A stretch of DNA of 64,000 nucleotides, taken from contig NZ_BOOU01000048.1 of the NCBI RefSeq assembly GCF_016863395.1, positions 1 to 64,000 of the forward strand, given 5' to 3'. A model generated the notes under the pieces. It searched no databases. It was not told where the DNA came from and worked only from the letters and a program-made list of their open reading frames with translations. A program made the position numbers and the translations under genes. The stretch comes from Sphaerisporangium rufum. GTDB lineage: Bacteria > Actinomycetota > Actinomycetes > Streptosporangiales > Streptosporangiaceae. Positions 33,706 through 43,515 of this stretch are shown piece after piece (position 1 is the first letter of the stretch; every line of letters begins with the position of its first letter).

Positions 33706-34475
33706 CGGACGTAGTCTTTCTCGAGATCGGTGGTGTCGAAGGAGAGGCGGAGCCGGTCCCGGGCCACCTTGAGGGCGTGGTCAACGTAGGCCAGCGTGGC
33801 GCGGGACACCGCGGCCGCCTCGGCGGCGGACAGGGCGTGCCCCGAGTCGAGCGCGCGGTGCAGGGTGTCGGCGAGCAGGCCGGCCAGCCTTTCGTCCGAC
33901 AGCCGGTAGGGCTCGGGCACCTTGGGGCCGAACATGAAGAACCCGTAGATCGTGCCGGTGATCGTGTTCACCAGCTCGGCGGGGGACAGGTCCTCGCGCA
34001 CGGCATGGTGCTCGCGCAGCACCCGCAGGTAGGAGTCGGCCAGCCACCGCATCGCCTCGGTGGTCTGCACGGTGGGCTTGTGCCGGAGCAGCCTGCCGAG
34101 CACCTCGGTGTCGTTCAGCACGGCGGCCCGGACCAGCGGGCGGCGGAACATGGCGAGCCCCAGGTGGTGGAACATCTCCCGCGGGGTCGCCCCGCCCGGT
34201 GTCTCGCCGAGGCCGCGCCGGATCTCCTCCAGCATGCGCACCCGGTCGCGGCGCAGCAGCGCGCCGAACAGCGCCTGCCGGGACTTCCAGTGCAGGTAGA
34301 TCGTGCCCTTGGCGACGCCGGCCACCCGGGCGACGTCGCCCACCGTGGTCTTGTCGTACCCCCATCGCTCGACCAGCTCGGCGGCGGCGTCCAGGATGCG
34401 GTGCGCCCGCTCCTCGCGCGCCGAGATCTCCGGTCCGGGCGGCGCCGGGCCTTCACCGGTCGGTGCTGCCCTCAT
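33702..34475 (-). CDS. TetR-family regulator coupled to the phosphotransferase
   Basis: A 257-residue TetR-type repressor. The helix-turn-helix is ILDAAAELVERWGYDKTTV followed by DVARVAGVAKGTIYLHWKS (residues about 28-68); a helical ligand domain follows. It is longer than usual owing to a 20-residue Pro/Gly-rich start and a charged C-terminal tail. It is the first gene of the pair with the phosphotransferase and probably controls both through the inverted repeat just upstream. Confidence 0.9.
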   Translation of the reverse strand: MRAAPTGEGPAPPGPEISAREERAHRILDAAAELVERWGYDKTTVGDVARVAGVAKGTIYLHWKSRQALFGALLRRDRVRMLEEIRRGLGETPGGATPREMFHHLGLAMFRRPLVRAAVLNDTEVLGRLLRHKPTVQTTEAMRWLADSYLRVLREHHAVREDLSPAELVNTITGTIYGFFMFGPKVPEPYRLSDERLAGLLADTLHRALDSGHALSAAEAAAVSRATLAYVDHALKVARDRLRLSFDTTDLEKDYVR

Positions 34476-34499
34476 CTGGGTGCCCCCTTGGAAACGTCA

Positions 34500-34523
34500 T
34501 GACCAAATCTGCTTATCTGGTCA
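34500..34523. promoter_or_regulatory. Candidate TetR operator
   Basis: TGACCA and TGGTCA arms with a 12-base spacer (AATCTGCTTATC), 25 bp upstream of the regulator start. On the minus strand the right arm is part of TTTTGACCA, a possible -35, so binding would cover the promoter. Confidence 0.55.
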
Positions 34524-34605
34524 AAAGGTCGTCTCTACGGTAGACCCGGCCTGGACGGAGGGCAACAGCGCCCCCCACGCAGCCGTGGTAGATGGAGCGG
34601 CCGGG

Positions 34606-35457
34606 CTAGTCGAACAGGGCGGGCGGCGGGACCGGGGCCACCACCGGGTCGCCGTCGTTGATCGGCGGGGCGCCGGCCACGAATCTCGCCAGGTCGTCCT
34701 CGGCGACGCAGCGCGCCTGGGTGAGACCGCCCGCCGCCCGGCGGGTGAGCCGGGCCAGCGGCAGCGGCGCGGCCGAGGCGGCCACGATGAGGTTGCCGAA
34801 CCGGCGCCCGCGCAGCACCCCCGGCTCGGCGAGCATGGCGGCGTGCGGGAACACGCCGCGCACGGTCGCCACGAAGCGGCGCGCGAAGGCCAGGCCGCGG
34901 CCGTCGGCGATGTTGGCCAGCAGCGTCCCGCCGGGCCGCAGCACCCGGGCGACGTCGGCGAGGTACTGCGCCGTCGCCAGTTCCAAAGGCATGACCGCGC
35001 CGCCGAACGCGTCCAGCACCAGCAGGTCGGCGAAGTCGTCCGGCAGCGCGGCCACCCCGGTCCGGCCGCCGTCGATGCGGACCTTGAGCCGGGGCACCGA
35101 CTTCAGCCGCAGCCGGTCGCGGACCAGCTGGATCAGCGCGGCGTCCGGGTCGATGACGATGTGCCGGGACCCGGGGCGGGTGGCCGCGACGTACCGGGGC
35201 AGCGTGCAGGCTCCCGCGCCCACGTGCACGGCGTCCAGCGGGCCCTCCTCCAGCGAGTCGATCGCCTCGGCGATCAGCCGGACGTATTCGAACTCCAGGT
35301 AGGTCGGATCGTCCAGGTCGACGTACGACTGGGGGACCCCGTCGACGCTCAGCAGCCAGCCGCCGGGGCGGTCGAGGTCGTGCAGGAGCTCCGCCTCGCC
35401 GGCGCCGACCGGGTGCCGGCCGGGCACCGGGGCCGCACCGGGCTTACGCTTCCCCAC
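34606..35457 (-). CDS. Spermidine-synthase-like methyltransferase-fold protein
   Basis: A protein of about 283 residues with a spermidine synthase fold: LLSVDGVPQSYVDLDDPTYLEFEYV, then VHVGAGACTLPRYVAATRP as the nucleotide-binding loop, HIVIDPDAAL, LLVLDAFGGAVMP and VLRPGGTLLANI. The polyamine-binding residues are not all obvious, so it may act on another substrate. The start is chosen at a GTG (35457), because the frame further upstream runs into the divergent penicillin-binding-like gene; an upstream start is possible. Confidence 0.75.
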   Translation of the reverse strand: MGKRKPGAAPVPGRHPVGAGEAELLHDLDRPGGWLLSVDGVPQSYVDLDDPTYLEFEYVRLIAEAIDSLEEGPLDAVHVGAGACTLPRYVAATRPGSRHIVIDPDAALIQLVRDRLRLKSVPRLKVRIDGGRTGVAALPDDFADLLVLDAFGGAVMPLELATAQYLADVARVLRPGGTLLANIADGRGLAFARRFVATVRGVFPHAAMLAEPGVLRGRRFGNLIVAASAAPLPLARLTRRAAGGLTQARCVAEDDLARFVAGAPPINDGDPVVAPVPPPALFD

Positions 35458-35522
35458 CCCTGACCCCCACGTTGTCTGATATATCCGGATGTGCCGGACC
35501 GGCACTCCCTGGGAGAAACCGT

Positions 35523-37079
35523 ATGCGCCGCCGAGGACTTCTCGCACTCCTGGTGCTGAGCCTCGTCATCGTGGCCGGCGCGTTGGGCGCACTGGTCCTG
35601 GACGCGCGCAAGGTGACCGGCACCCCCGAGGAGGTCGGCCGCACCTACCTGGCGGCCTGGGCGGCGGAGAACCTGGCGGGAATGCGCGCGCTGGTGGCGG
35701 CCCCGCCCGCCGACTTCGACGAGCGGCACCGCCGGCTCACCGCCGACCTGCAGATCACCTCGCTGACGCTCACCCCCGGCCGGGTCGTCCGGCACGGTGC
35801 CACCACGGCCGACCTGCCGTTCCAGGGCATCCGGCAGATCTCCGAGCTCGGCCAGTGGCCCTTCTCCGGCGTGCTGCACCTGGCGGTGCGCGACGGCGGC
35901 TGGAAGGTCGTCTGGACGCCGGAGACCCTGCAGCCGGGGGCCGGCGCCGACCGGCTGAGCCTGGCCCGCATCCAGGTGCCGGGTACCGAGCTGCTCACCC
36001 GGCAGGGCCGGCCGCTGCCGCACGACAGCGGTGCCCAGGCCTACTTCACCGAGCTGGTGACCCGGATCGACGCGCTGGACGAGGATCCGCCGGCCGGCTG
36101 GGCCGTCCAGGCGGTGGCACCGACCGGCGCCGTCCGGCGGCTGCTGGTGTTCCGCGAGGCCACCGAGCGCAGGTACCGCACGACGCTGGACTGGTGGACG
36201 CAGGCCGCCGCGGCCCGGGCGCTGGACGGCGCCGGCCGGCGGGCCGCGCTCGTCGCGGTCCGCCCGTCCACCGGCGAGGTGCTGGCGGTGGCCGACCGGC
36301 TGCCCGGCCGCGGCGCGTTCGAGCGGAGCCGCCCGCCCGGCACCGCCTTCCGGCTGGTCACCGCGGCGGCGCTGCTGCGCGGCGGGCTCACCGCCGACAG
36401 CCCGGTGGCCTGCCCGGCGAGCTACGTTCCCCCCGGCGGGACGAGCATCTCCGGCGGCGGCGACGACGATCGCGGCACGGTGTCCCTGCGGGAGGCGTTC
36501 GCCGCGTCGTGCCCGGCCGGGTTCGCCCGGCTGGCGGCCGAGCGGCTGGACGGCGCCGCGCTGCGCCGGCAGGCGGCCGGCTTCGGGTTCGGCGGCCCGC
36601 TGAACTCCGGGCTCGGCGGCCGGTGCGGCGAGGTGGCCGAGCCGGACGGTCCCGGCGAGCTCGCCGCCATGGCGATCGGGCAACGCGGGACGCGGGCCTC
36701 GGCGCTGTGCATGGCGCTGGCCGCGGCCACCGTGCGGGACGGCACCTGGCGGCCGCCCCGGCTGATGTCGGAGCGGGCGGTGCGGCTGCTGGAGCAGCCG
36801 CGCCGGATCCCGGGGCCACGGGCGCTGCCCGGGCCGGTGGCGGCCGGGCTGCGCTCGATGATGGCCGGCGCGGTGGCCGACCAGGCGCTCGCCGGGGCGG
36901 GGCTGCCCGCCGGGACGGCCGGGGTGGCGTCCCGCGTCCCGGGAGGATCCGGCGCGGGCGATGACGCCTGGTTCGCCGGGTACCGGGGGGATCTGGCGTT
37001 CGCGATCCTGGTGGAGGGCGGCGGGGACGGTGCGGCGGTCGCGGCGCCGATCGCCGCCCGTTTCCTGGCCGCCCTGTGA
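35523..37079 (+). CDS. Penicillin-binding-like protein lacking its catalytic motifs
   Basis: A 518-residue membrane-anchored protein: one N-terminal helix (LLALLVLSLVIVAGALGAL), an NTF2-like MecA_N domain (residues about 30-150), and a transpeptidase-like domain from about 210. The layout is that of class B penicillin-binding proteins. But the three active-site motifs are gone: PPGSTFK reads PPGTAFR (Ser and Lys lost), Ser-x-Asn reads SCPAG, and Lys-Thr-Gly reads TAG in PAGTAGVAS. It should be inactive as a transpeptidase. Fold-defining parts (AWFAGYRGDLAFAILVEGG) are well kept. Start ATG 35523 is preferred over the upstream in-frame ATG. Confidence 0.85.
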   Translation: MRRRGLLALLVLSLVIVAGALGALVLDARKVTGTPEEVGRTYLAAWAAENLAGMRALVAAPPADFDERHRRLTADLQITSLTLTPGRVVRHGATTADLPFQGIRQISELGQWPFSGVLHLAVRDGGWKVVWTPETLQPGAGADRLSLARIQVPGTELLTRQGRPLPHDSGAQAYFTELVTRIDALDEDPPAGWAVQAVAPTGAVRRLLVFREATERRYRTTLDWWTQAAAARALDGAGRRAALVAVRPSTGEVLAVADRLPGRGAFERSRPPGTAFRLVTAAALLRGGLTADSPVACPASYVPPGGTSISGGGDDDRGTVSLREAFAASCPAGFARLAAERLDGAALRRQAAGFGFGGPLNSGLGGRCGEVAEPDGPGELAAMAIGQRGTRASALCMALAAATVRDGTWRPPRLMSERAVRLLEQPRRIPGPRALPGPVAAGLRSMMAGAVADQALAGAGLPAGTAGVASRVPGGSGAGDDAWFAGYRGDLAFAILVEGGGDGAAVAAPIAARFLAAL

Positions 37080-37244
37080 CGCCGGTCGTGCCGCCACGGC
37101 TCCGCTCGATCTTGACGGACTTGTAGGCAAGTAAGGGTTATTTGACTCTTCTATGGGCTGTTAGCAGGTCCTTTGCGGATAAGAACCGAAATACGGGACG
37201 AGGGGCCCGGTGGTACGCCGCCCGGGCCCATCCGGGAGGACGGC

Positions 37245-37847
37245 ATGCACGAGATCCGGCACGGCGAGGGACATGGCGAGGGACATGGCCTCGGACGGCA
37301 GTGGTGGGCGATCGCGGCGCGCGGCGCCTGCGCGATCATCTTCGGCGTCCTGGCCCTGGTGTGGCCGTTGATCACCCTGCTCACCCTGGTGGTGCTGTTC
37401 GGCGCCTTCGCGATCGTGAGCGGGGCCTTCACGCTGTTCGGCGCGCTGCGCGGCGAGCCAGGGCGCGACCCCCGCACCTGGTTGATCGTCTCGGGCGTCC
37501 TCGCCGTGCTGGCCGGGATCATCGCCTGGATCTGGCCGGGCATCACCGCGTTCGCGCTGCTGATGCTCATCGCCGCCTATGCCATCGTCATCGGGGTGGC
37601 CGAGATCGTCGCGGCGGTACGCCGCCGGGCGGGCGGGGACACCGAATGGATGTACATCGTGAGCGGCGCGCTCGCGATCATCTTCGGCATCCTGCTGTTC
37701 GCCTGGCCCGCCACCGGCGCGCTGGCGCTGACCTGGCTGATCGGGCTCTTCGCCATCGTCTACGGCATCTCGCTGCTGGTGCTGGCCTACCGGGTGCACG
37801 ACATCGGGCACCGGGGGGCCGCCGGGACCACGGCGCACGCCGTCTGA
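37245..37847 (+). CDS. HdeD-family membrane protein
   Basis: A 200-residue polytopic protein with about six helices arranged in pairs, typical of the HdeD/DUF308 family (WWAIAARGACAIIFGVLAL; LLMLIAAYAIVIGVAEIV; WMYIVSGALAIIFGILLF). A His/Gly-rich start (HEIRHGEGHGEGHG) precedes the first helix. In E. coli HdeD takes part in acid resistance; in actinobacteria the role is unproven. The ATG follows GGGAGGA. Confidence 0.88.
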   Translation: MHEIRHGEGHGEGHGLGRQWWAIAARGACAIIFGVLALVWPLITLLTLVVLFGAFAIVSGAFTLFGALRGEPGRDPRTWLIVSGVLAVLAGIIAWIWPGITAFALLMLIAAYAIVIGVAEIVAAVRRRAGGDTEWMYIVSGALAIIFGILLFAWPATGALALTWLIGLFAIVYGISLLVLAYRVHDIGHRGAAGTTAHAV

Positions 37848-37984
37848 CCGGCCACGGCCGGATGCCGGTCATCGCCTGAAATCTTCGTGTCGAACGGCCG
37901 ATGTGCCGGAAGGTATACGCATATCCGCCCGGCCGACGGGGAAAAACCTTCGAAGGTACGTGTCCGACTCGACAAGGAGGGCAC

Positions 37985-39319
37985 ATGGGCGTCCTCGACC
38001 GTCTGGCCCGCCACCTGCTCGTCGACGGCTACCGGCTGGAGCTCGACCTCGATCGCAGCCGCGGCTCGTGGCTGGTGGACGCCGGGACCGGGCGCCGCTA
38101 CCTCGACTTCTACACCTTCTTCGCCTCCGCCCCGCTCGGGGTGAACCCCTTCGACGACGACCCGGAGTTCCTCGCGCTGCTCGGCCGGGTCGCGGCCAAC
38201 AAGCCGGCCAACTCCGACCTCTACACCCACCACCTGGCCGACTTCGCCGACACGTTCGCGCGGGTGCTGGGCGATCCGGAGCTGCCGCACCTGTTCTTCG
38301 TTGAGGGCGGTGCGCTGGCGGTGGAGAACGCGTTGAAGTGCGCCTTCGACTGGAAGAGCCGCCACAACGAGGCGCACGGCCGCCCGCGCGGCCTCGGCAC
38401 CCGGGTGCTGCACCTGCGGCGCGCGTTCCACGGCCGCAGCGGCTACACGCTGTCGCTGACCAACACCGAGCCGGTCAAGACCGACCGGTTCCCGCGCTTC
38501 GACTGGCCGCGCATCGACGTGCCCGCGATCCACTTCGGCGACGTCGAGGCCGCCGAGGAGCGGTCCCTGGCCCAGGCGCGGGCCGCCTTCGACCGCCATC
38601 CGCATGACATCGCCTGCTTCATCGCCGAGCCCATCCAGGGCGAGGGCGGCGACAATCACCTGCGGCCGGAGTTCCTGCGCGCCGTCCAGGAGCTGTGCCA
38701 CCAGCACGACGCGCTGTTCGTGCTGGACGAGGTGCAGACCGGTGCCGGGCTCACCGGCACCCCGTGGGCCTACCAGCAGCTGGGCCTGGCCCCCGACATC
38801 GTGGCCTTCGCCAAGAAGGTCCAGGTCGGCGGGATCATGGCCGGCCGCCGGGTGGACGAGGTGCCCGACAACGTGTTCCAGGTCAGCGGGCGGATCAATT
38901 CCACCTGGGGCGGCGGGCTGGCCGACATGGTGCGCTCCCGCCGGATGCTGGAGATCATCGAGCGGGACGGGCTGATCGCGCGGGCCGGCACCCTCGGCGA
39001 GCTGCTGCTCGGCGGCCTGCGCCGGCTGGCCGCGGAGTTCCCCGGGCTGGTGAGCGCCCCCCGGGGGCGCGGGCTCATGTGCGCCTTCGACGTGGCCGCC
39101 GGGCGGGACCGGCTGATCGCGACGCTCCGCGAGGAGGAAGGGGTGCTCGTGCTGCCGTGCGGCGAGCGGTCGGTGCGGCTGCGCCCCGCCCTGTCGATCA
39201 CCGCGGAGGAGATCGGGTACGGCCTGGCGGCGCTCGGCCGCGCGCTCGCCACGCTCGCGCCGGCGGCGTCCGGGAAGGCGCCGGCGGAGCCCGCCGGGCG
39301 AGAGCCGGCCACCGCGTGA
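37985..39319 (+). CDS. lat: L-lysine 6-transaminase
   Basis: A 444-residue class III PLP aminotransferase. It converts L-lysine and 2-oxoglutarate to 2-aminoadipate semialdehyde and glutamate. The sequence follows Lat closely: YLDFYTFFASAPLGVNP, FVEGGALAVENALKCAFDWK, HGRSGYTLSLTNTEP, IQGEGGDNH, FVLDEVQTG and the PLP lysine in FAKKVQVGG (about residue 280). Start ATG 37985 with AAGGAGGG. Lat can feed beta-lactam precursors or lysine catabolism and is part of the mycobacterial persistence programme; no other lysine-pathway genes are nearby. Confidence 0.93.
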   Translation: MGVLDRLARHLLVDGYRLELDLDRSRGSWLVDAGTGRRYLDFYTFFASAPLGVNPFDDDPEFLALLGRVAANKPANSDLYTHHLADFADTFARVLGDPELPHLFFVEGGALAVENALKCAFDWKSRHNEAHGRPRGLGTRVLHLRRAFHGRSGYTLSLTNTEPVKTDRFPRFDWPRIDVPAIHFGDVEAAEERSLAQARAAFDRHPHDIACFIAEPIQGEGGDNHLRPEFLRAVQELCHQHDALFVLDEVQTGAGLTGTPWAYQQLGLAPDIVAFAKKVQVGGIMAGRRVDEVPDNVFQVSGRINSTWGGGLADMVRSRRMLEIIERDGLIARAGTLGELLLGGLRRLAAEFPGLVSAPRGRGLMCAFDVAAGRDRLIATLREEEGVLVLPCGERSVRLRPALSITAEEIGYGLAALGRALATLAPAASGKAPAEPAGREPATA

Positions 39320-39351
39320 CGGCCACCGCGTGACGGCCGCGGGCGGGGCGC

Positions 39352-39582
39352 TCAGCCGGGGGGCACGCCCCGCCACAGGCCGATCGCGGCACCTCGGGAA
39401 CCGGCCCCCAGCTTGGCGTAGATGCGGTTGACGTGGTTCTTGACCGTCTTCTCGCTCAGGAAGAGGCGCTGGGCGATCTCCCCGTTGGAGTGGCCGGTCG
39501 CGATCAGCTCCATCACCTCGGCCTCGCGCTTGCTCAGCGCGGCGCGCGCGTGCTCGTCACGGGTGGCGTCTTCGACACTCAT
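39352..39582 (-). CDS. Small LuxR-type helix-turn-helix protein
   Basis: A 76-residue protein made almost only of a LuxR/NarL DNA-binding domain: [23 protein letters not shown] then [21 protein letters not shown]. There is no receiver or sensor domain. The start ATG at 39582 has an AGG site. Such stand-alone domains occur widely in actinomycetes as developmental or stress regulators. It is convergent with lat, 32 bp apart. Confidence 0.85.
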   Translation of the reverse strand: MSVEDATRDEHARAALSKREAEVMELIATGHSNGEIAQRLFLSEKTVKNHVNRIYAKLGAGSRGAAIGLWRGVPPG

Positions 39583-39740
39583 CGGGCCTCCGGTGCCGCG
39601 AATCATTGTCAGATCGCCGAGCCCCCCGCGCTGGCGGTGTACGGATGTGTGCGAGCATAGCCCGCCGGTTCAGGCTTTGGGGTGCACGTGTGCGACAAAG
39701 GAGGATTTTGCGGGGCAACTCGGGTCACCCCGTAAAAGCG

Positions 39741-39771
39741 TGATGGCCGGTCCGCTAGGGACCGGCCATCA
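39741..39771 (-). terminator. Intrinsic terminator of tRNA-His
   Basis: TGATGGCCGGTCC and its exact complement form a 13-bp stem with a five-base loop. In the tRNA direction the stem is followed by CGCTTTTACGG, giving a short T-run. It begins 8 bases beyond the tRNA 3' end. Confidence 0.85.
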
Positions 39772-39778
39772 CCTGCCG

Positions 39779-39852
39779 GGTGAGTGATGGGACTTGAACC
39801 CACGACATCCAGGACCACAACCTGGCGCTCTGCCACCTGAGCTACACCCACC
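39779..39852 (-). tRNA. tRNA-His(GTG)
   Basis: The reverse strand folds as a full cloverleaf: acceptor GTGGGTG/CACTCAC, D-stem GCTC/GAGC, anticodon stem CCAGG/CCTGG with loop TTGTGGT (anticodon GTG) and T-arm GTGGG-TTCAAGT-CCCAT. The extra G at position -1, needed by histidyl-tRNA synthetase, is encoded opposite discriminator C. CCA is not encoded. It lies 72 bp downstream of orn on the same strand, an arrangement also known in other actinobacteria. Confidence 0.97.
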
Positions 39853-39924
39853 ATCGTCCCGCGGTCTGCACCACGGTACAGGAAAAGTGTAGCGGGCTTT
39901 TGGGAGTTCTGACGCCGCCGGCCG

Positions 39925-40521
39925 TCAAGACGCGGTGATGCCGTGCGCGACCTCGCGTGCGGTGGCCGAGTCGGGGCCGGGCTGCGGCACGAAGACGGCC
40001 GCCCGGTAGTAGCGCATCTCCTGGATGCTCTCGGTGATGTCGGCCAGCGCGCGGTGCCCGCCCTGCTTGGCGGGCGCGGCGAAGTAGACCCGCGGGTACC
40101 AGCGGCGGACCAGTTCCTTCACCGAGGAGACGTCCACCATGCGGTAGTGCAGGTGGCCGTCGACCTGCGGCATGTCGCGCGCGATGAACGCCCGGTCGGT
40201 GGAGATCGAGTTGCCGCACAGCGGCGCGCGCTTGGGCTCGGGGACGTGCCGCCGGATGTAGGCGAGGACCTCCGCCTCGGCCTCGGCGAGGGTGACGCCG
40301 TCGGCGAGCGCGTCGAGCAGCCCGGAGGTGGTGTGCATCTGGCGCACCACCTCCGACATCTGCTCCACCGCCTCGCGTGGGGGCTTGATGATGATGTCCA
40401 CGCCCTCGTCGACGCGGTTGAGCTCGCCGTCGGTCACCACGCAGGCGACCTCGACGAGCGCGTCACGGCCGAGATCGAGCCCGGTCATCTCACAGTCGAT
40501 CCAGACCAGCAGGTCACTCAT
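39925..40521 (-). CDS. orn: Oligoribonuclease
   Basis: A 198-residue DEDDh 3'-5' exonuclease that degrades two- to five-base RNA pieces and pGpG. It starts [17 protein letters not shown] with the first two acidic residues; further ones are seen in [16 protein letters not shown] and in [11 protein letters not shown] with the catalytic His. The length is standard. ATG at 40521; the longer open frame upstream is a shadow. It lies 20 bp after the DUF2510 gene stop, so the two may share a transcript. Confidence 0.97.
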   Translation of the reverse strand: MSDLLVWIDCEMTGLDLGRDALVEVACVVTDGELNRVDEGVDIIIKPPREAVEQMSEVVRQMHTTSGLLDALADGVTLAEAEAEVLAYIRRHVPEPKRAPLCGNSISTDRAFIARDMPQVDGHLHYRMVDVSSVKELVRRWYPRVYFAAPAKQGGHRALADITESIQEMRYYRAAVFVPQPGPDSATAREVAHGITAS

Positions 40522-40541
40522 GGACACAGCGTAGTGCCCGG

Positions 40542-42050
40542 TCAGGGCGCTTTGAGAGAGTCCTGGATGCGCTTGATCAGCGATGTGTCCAGATTGTCGG
40601 GCACGGAGGCGTACAGCAGGGCCGGGCGCTTGCCTTCGCCCTGGTCGACCAGCACCAGCAGGCCCTGCTCCTTCTTCCACTTCCAGCCGGCCTCCTTGGC
40701 CTGCTCGCCGAAGTCCATCTCGAAGCGCAGCGTCCAGGCCTTCTTGCCGCTGACCTCGATCGCCTTGTCACCCAGGATCTTGCGGGTGTGCGGCACGTCG
40801 TAGTACATCCGCTCGTAGGTGAACAGCGTGCTCGCCAGCGTGCCGCGCAGCGAGCCGGTGCCGGAGTACTCGAAGGCCGCCGGCAGCGGGCCGGCCAGCA
40901 CGGTGCCCATCCAGTCGTTGCCCTGCCCGTCGAAGTCCTTCTGCGAGACGGTCTGATATCCCGAGGTCCAGCCGACCCGCGGGTCGTTCTTGGTGCCGTT
41001 CACGGCGGCCGGGTCCGGCACCTGCCACGGCTCGCCCGGGTAGAAGTAGGTCAGGCCGCTGCCCGGATCCTTGACCGTGTCGCCCTCCGGCCGGGGCAGC
41101 GGGCCGGTGCTCGCCGAAGGCTCGGGCGCGGGCGTCTCCAGCGGCGGGGTGATCTGCGGGTCGGACGGCTCGGACGGCTCGGAGCTCGGCAGCGGCGAGT
41201 CCGCCGCGGTCGGGGTGCCCGAGCGGTTGGCGATGGTGAGGCCGATCACCAGCGCCACCACCAGCAGCACGGCGACCGCACCGCCGCCGAGCACCCACGG
41301 CAGCATCGAACGCTTCGCCGGCGCCGGCGCCCCGAACTCGGGGACCGGCATCTGGGTGGTCGAGCCCGGACCGCCCCAGCCGGCCGGCCCGGTACCGGGC
41401 GCGCCGTACGGTCCCGGTCCACCGTAGGGGCCGGGAGCCCCCTGGGCGCCCGGAGCGCCGTGCGGAGCCGGCGCGCCGTACGGATTCGGGGCACCCTGCG
41501 GGCCGGGAGCCCCTTGCGGGCCGGGAGCGCCGTGCGGCCCCGGCGGCGGCCCGCCTGGGGCGGCGAACCCGCCCTGCCGCGGGCCGGTCGGGGCGCCCGG
41601 CCCCGAGCCGCCCGCCGGCGGAACCGGTCCGCCGGGCGGCTGCCACGATCCCGATCCCGGTGCGCTTCCCGGCTCCGGCCGCGTCTCGGGCCTGGCGTCC
41701 TGCGGCCGGTCGGCGCCGGAGGCGGCCTGCGGACCCCGCCCCGGCTCGGTGGCCGGGACGGGCTGCGGACCGGTGATCGGTGCCGGCCGCGGGCCGGCGG
41801 GCGCCGGCGGGCCGGAGCCGGTCGCCCCGGCGTCCGGCGGCCGGGGACCGGACTCGCCCTCCGGGCGGGGCGGGGCGTCCTGCGGCCGCCCCTGCCCCGG
41901 CTGCGCCCACTGGCCGGTGTTGACCGGGCCGTTCCCCCCGGCCGGCGCCTCCAGCGGATGGGTGGCGTCGGTCCACTGCGAACCGTCCCACCAACGCAAT
42001 TGGGGGGTTCCGTACGGATCGGGATACCAGCCGGCGGGGGTCTGCGTCAT
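40542..42050 (-). CDS. DUF2510 membrane protein with long Pro/Gly linker
   Basis: A 502-residue protein. Residues 3-28 are the DUF2510 motif ([19 protein letters not shown] and QWT). Next are 200 residues of Gly/Pro/Ala-rich linker with Gly-Ala-Pro-x repeats, one membrane helix ([21 protein letters not shown], near 250), a Ser/Pro/Glu linker, and a C-terminal extracytoplasmic domain from about 335 ([12 protein letters not shown] through [10 protein letters not shown]) of unknown fold. The topology suggests an inside sensor coupled to an outside domain. It lies next to the pseudokinase and kinase genes. Confidence 0.82.
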   Translation of the reverse strand: MTQTPAGWYPDPYGTPQLRWWDGSQWTDATHPLEAPAGGNGPVNTGQWAQPGQGRPQDAPPRPEGESGPRPPDAGATGSGPPAPAGPRPAPITGPQPVPATEPGRGPQAASGADRPQDARPETRPEPGSAPGSGSWQPPGGPVPPAGGSGPGAPTGPRQGGFAAPGGPPPGPHGAPGPQGAPGPQGAPNPYGAPAPHGAPGAQGAPGPYGGPGPYGAPGTGPAGWGGPGSTTQMPVPEFGAPAPAKRSMLPWVLGGGAVAVLLVVALVIGLTIANRSGTPTAADSPLPSSEPSEPSDPQITPPLETPAPEPSASTGPLPRPEGDTVKDPGSGLTYFYPGEPWQVPDPAAVNGTKNDPRVGWTSGYQTVSQKDFDGQGNDWMGTVLAGPLPAAFEYSGTGSLRGTLASTLFTYERMYYDVPHTRKILGDKAIEVSGKKAWTLRFEMDFGEQAKEAGWKWKKEQGLLVLVDQGEGKRPALLYASVPDNLDTSLIKRIQDSLKAP

Positions 42051-42138
42051 GCCCGTCAGGATAGTGACATCCCTCTATTTGTGCATTTGCCGCACAGCAC
42101 CGGACAGCTGGGATTTCCCGGGGAGTTCCCGTCCGGCC

Positions 42139-43515
42139 TCAGCACCGATAGGTGAAGGACGCCTTGCCTTCCAGCGGCCGCCCGTCCGCGCCCGCCGGCG
42201 AGATCACCCTCAGCCGGGCGGTGAGCCGCCGGGTGCCGTCCCCGGCCACCCGCCACTTGAGACTGACCTGGTGGGTGGGCGCGCCGGAGCGCAGCTGGTC
42301 GGTCTGCCGGACCGGGCGCTCGCCGCTCGGCCGCCACTCGTAGGTGACCGGGCCCGCCGAGCCGTTCGTGGTGATCACCCCGATCACGTTCACCGTGACG
42401 TCGCACCCCTTGGCCTTCGGCGTTCGCACCTCGACCGCGGTCACCGCCAGCGGGTCGCCGCGCCGCGACCACAGGAACACCGCCGCCACCAGGATGAGCA
42501 GGAAGACCAGGATCGACCCCAGCAGCCCGCCCCGCCGTCGCCGGGTGCGGCCCCGCGGCGGCCCGGACGCGAGGGTGGACTGGTCGCGGCCGGCCCGCCA
42601 GATCTGCGCGGCCGTGGTCTCGGCGGGCACCCCGGGGCCGAACCGGAGCCCGCCGGCCGGGACGTCCGCGCCGCCCGCCGGCGGGACCGGCCCGGCCGGG
42701 CCCCGGGCACCGGCCGGGGGGTGCAGCAGGGTGACGATCTCGCCTTCGTCGACCTCGGGCCCGGCCGGGGCCGGCGTGGTGGGGGCGTCACCCGCCGCCC
42801 ACCGCTGGATGCTCGCCACCAGCGGCTCGCGGGTGGCGAACCCGGCCGGCAGCGCGTCCCGGCCGGCCAGCAGGACGTCCCGCGCGGCGCCGAGGCCGCC
42901 GGTGGTCGCGGCCGCCGCCGCCCGGTCGAAGAGCCGCGCCGCCGCCGGATCGCCGGCCGCCCACCCGGCGGCCAGGTTCCGGGCGAGCGCCGCCCAGGCG
43001 GCCGCGTCGTGCTCGGCGGTGGGCTGCACGCCGCGCAGCGCGGCCAGCAGCCCGCGCTCGGCCAGCATCGCGGTGCCGTCCTCGCCGGCGACCACGGTGC
43101 CCGCGTGCAGCGCGCCGTGCGCCAGGCCGGCCGCGTGCACGGCCAGCAGGGTCTGCGCGGTCTCCACCAGCACGGTGGCGGCGCTGCCGGCGTCCGGCGC
43201 CACCCCCGGCCCGGCCGGCAGCTCGGTCACCGCCGGCATGGCCGGCCGGGCGGTGAGCAGCCAGACCTCGGTGCGGGCGGCCACCAGATCGACGATGGGC
43301 AGCAGCCCGGTGAGCCCGCCCTGCGCCAGCCGCCGGTCGGCGGCCGCCGCGGCGACCACCCGCTCCCGCGCGCCGGGCGCCGCCAGGACCACCGGGTCCA
43401 GGCGCAGCGCGCCGGCGCGAGCGCCGTCCGGGGCGAGGGCGTCGTACCAGGTGCCGACCTCGCCCGCCCGGGCCCGGCCGGTCAGCCGGTATCCCGCGAT
43501 GCTGCCATCTGGCAT
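42139..43515 (-). CDS. Pseudokinase with one membrane helix and outer domain
   Basis: A 458-residue protein. The N-terminal 250 residues are a degenerate protein kinase fold: the catalytic loop reads [12 protein letters not shown] where HRDLKPxN is expected, no DFG or glycine-rich loop is left, and a C-lobe-like helical part follows. A Pro/Gly linker, one membrane helix ([17 protein letters not shown], near 345) and a small beta domain with [17 protein letters not shown] come next. Its ATG directly abuts the stop of the active kinase gene (TAGATG), so the two are made together. It could scaffold or regulate that kinase. Confidence 0.82.
   Translation of the reverse strand: MPDGSIAGYRLTGRARAGEVGTWYDALAPDGARAGALRLDPVVLAAPGARERVVAAAAADRRLAQGGLTGLLPIVDLVAARTEVWLLTARPAMPAVTELPAGPGVAPDAGSAATVLVETAQTLLAVHAAGLAHGALHAGTVVAGEDGTAMLAERGLLAALRGVQPTAEHDAAAWAALARNLAAGWAAGDPAAARLFDRAAAAATTGGLGAARDVLLAGRDALPAGFATREPLVASIQRWAAGDAPTTPAPAGPEVDEGEIVTLLHPPAGARGPAGPVPPAGGADVPAGGLRFGPGVPAETTAAQIWRAGRDQSTLASGPPRGRTRRRRGGLLGSILVFLLILVAAVFLWSRRGDPLAVTAVEVRTPKAKGCDVTVNVIGVITTNGSAGPVTYEWRPSGERPVRQTDQLRSGAPTHQVSLKWRVAGDGTRRLTARLRVISPAGADGRPLEGKASFTYRC

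Noticed and set aside
34606-35547. Longer version of the spermidine-synthase-like gene starting at 35547
   Set aside because: It would overlap the start of the divergent penicillin-binding-like gene and add residues unlike the family; the GTG at 35457 is preferred.
35523-37079. Active class B penicillin-binding protein
   Set aside because: The SxxK serine and lysine, the SxN asparagine and the KTG lysine are all replaced.
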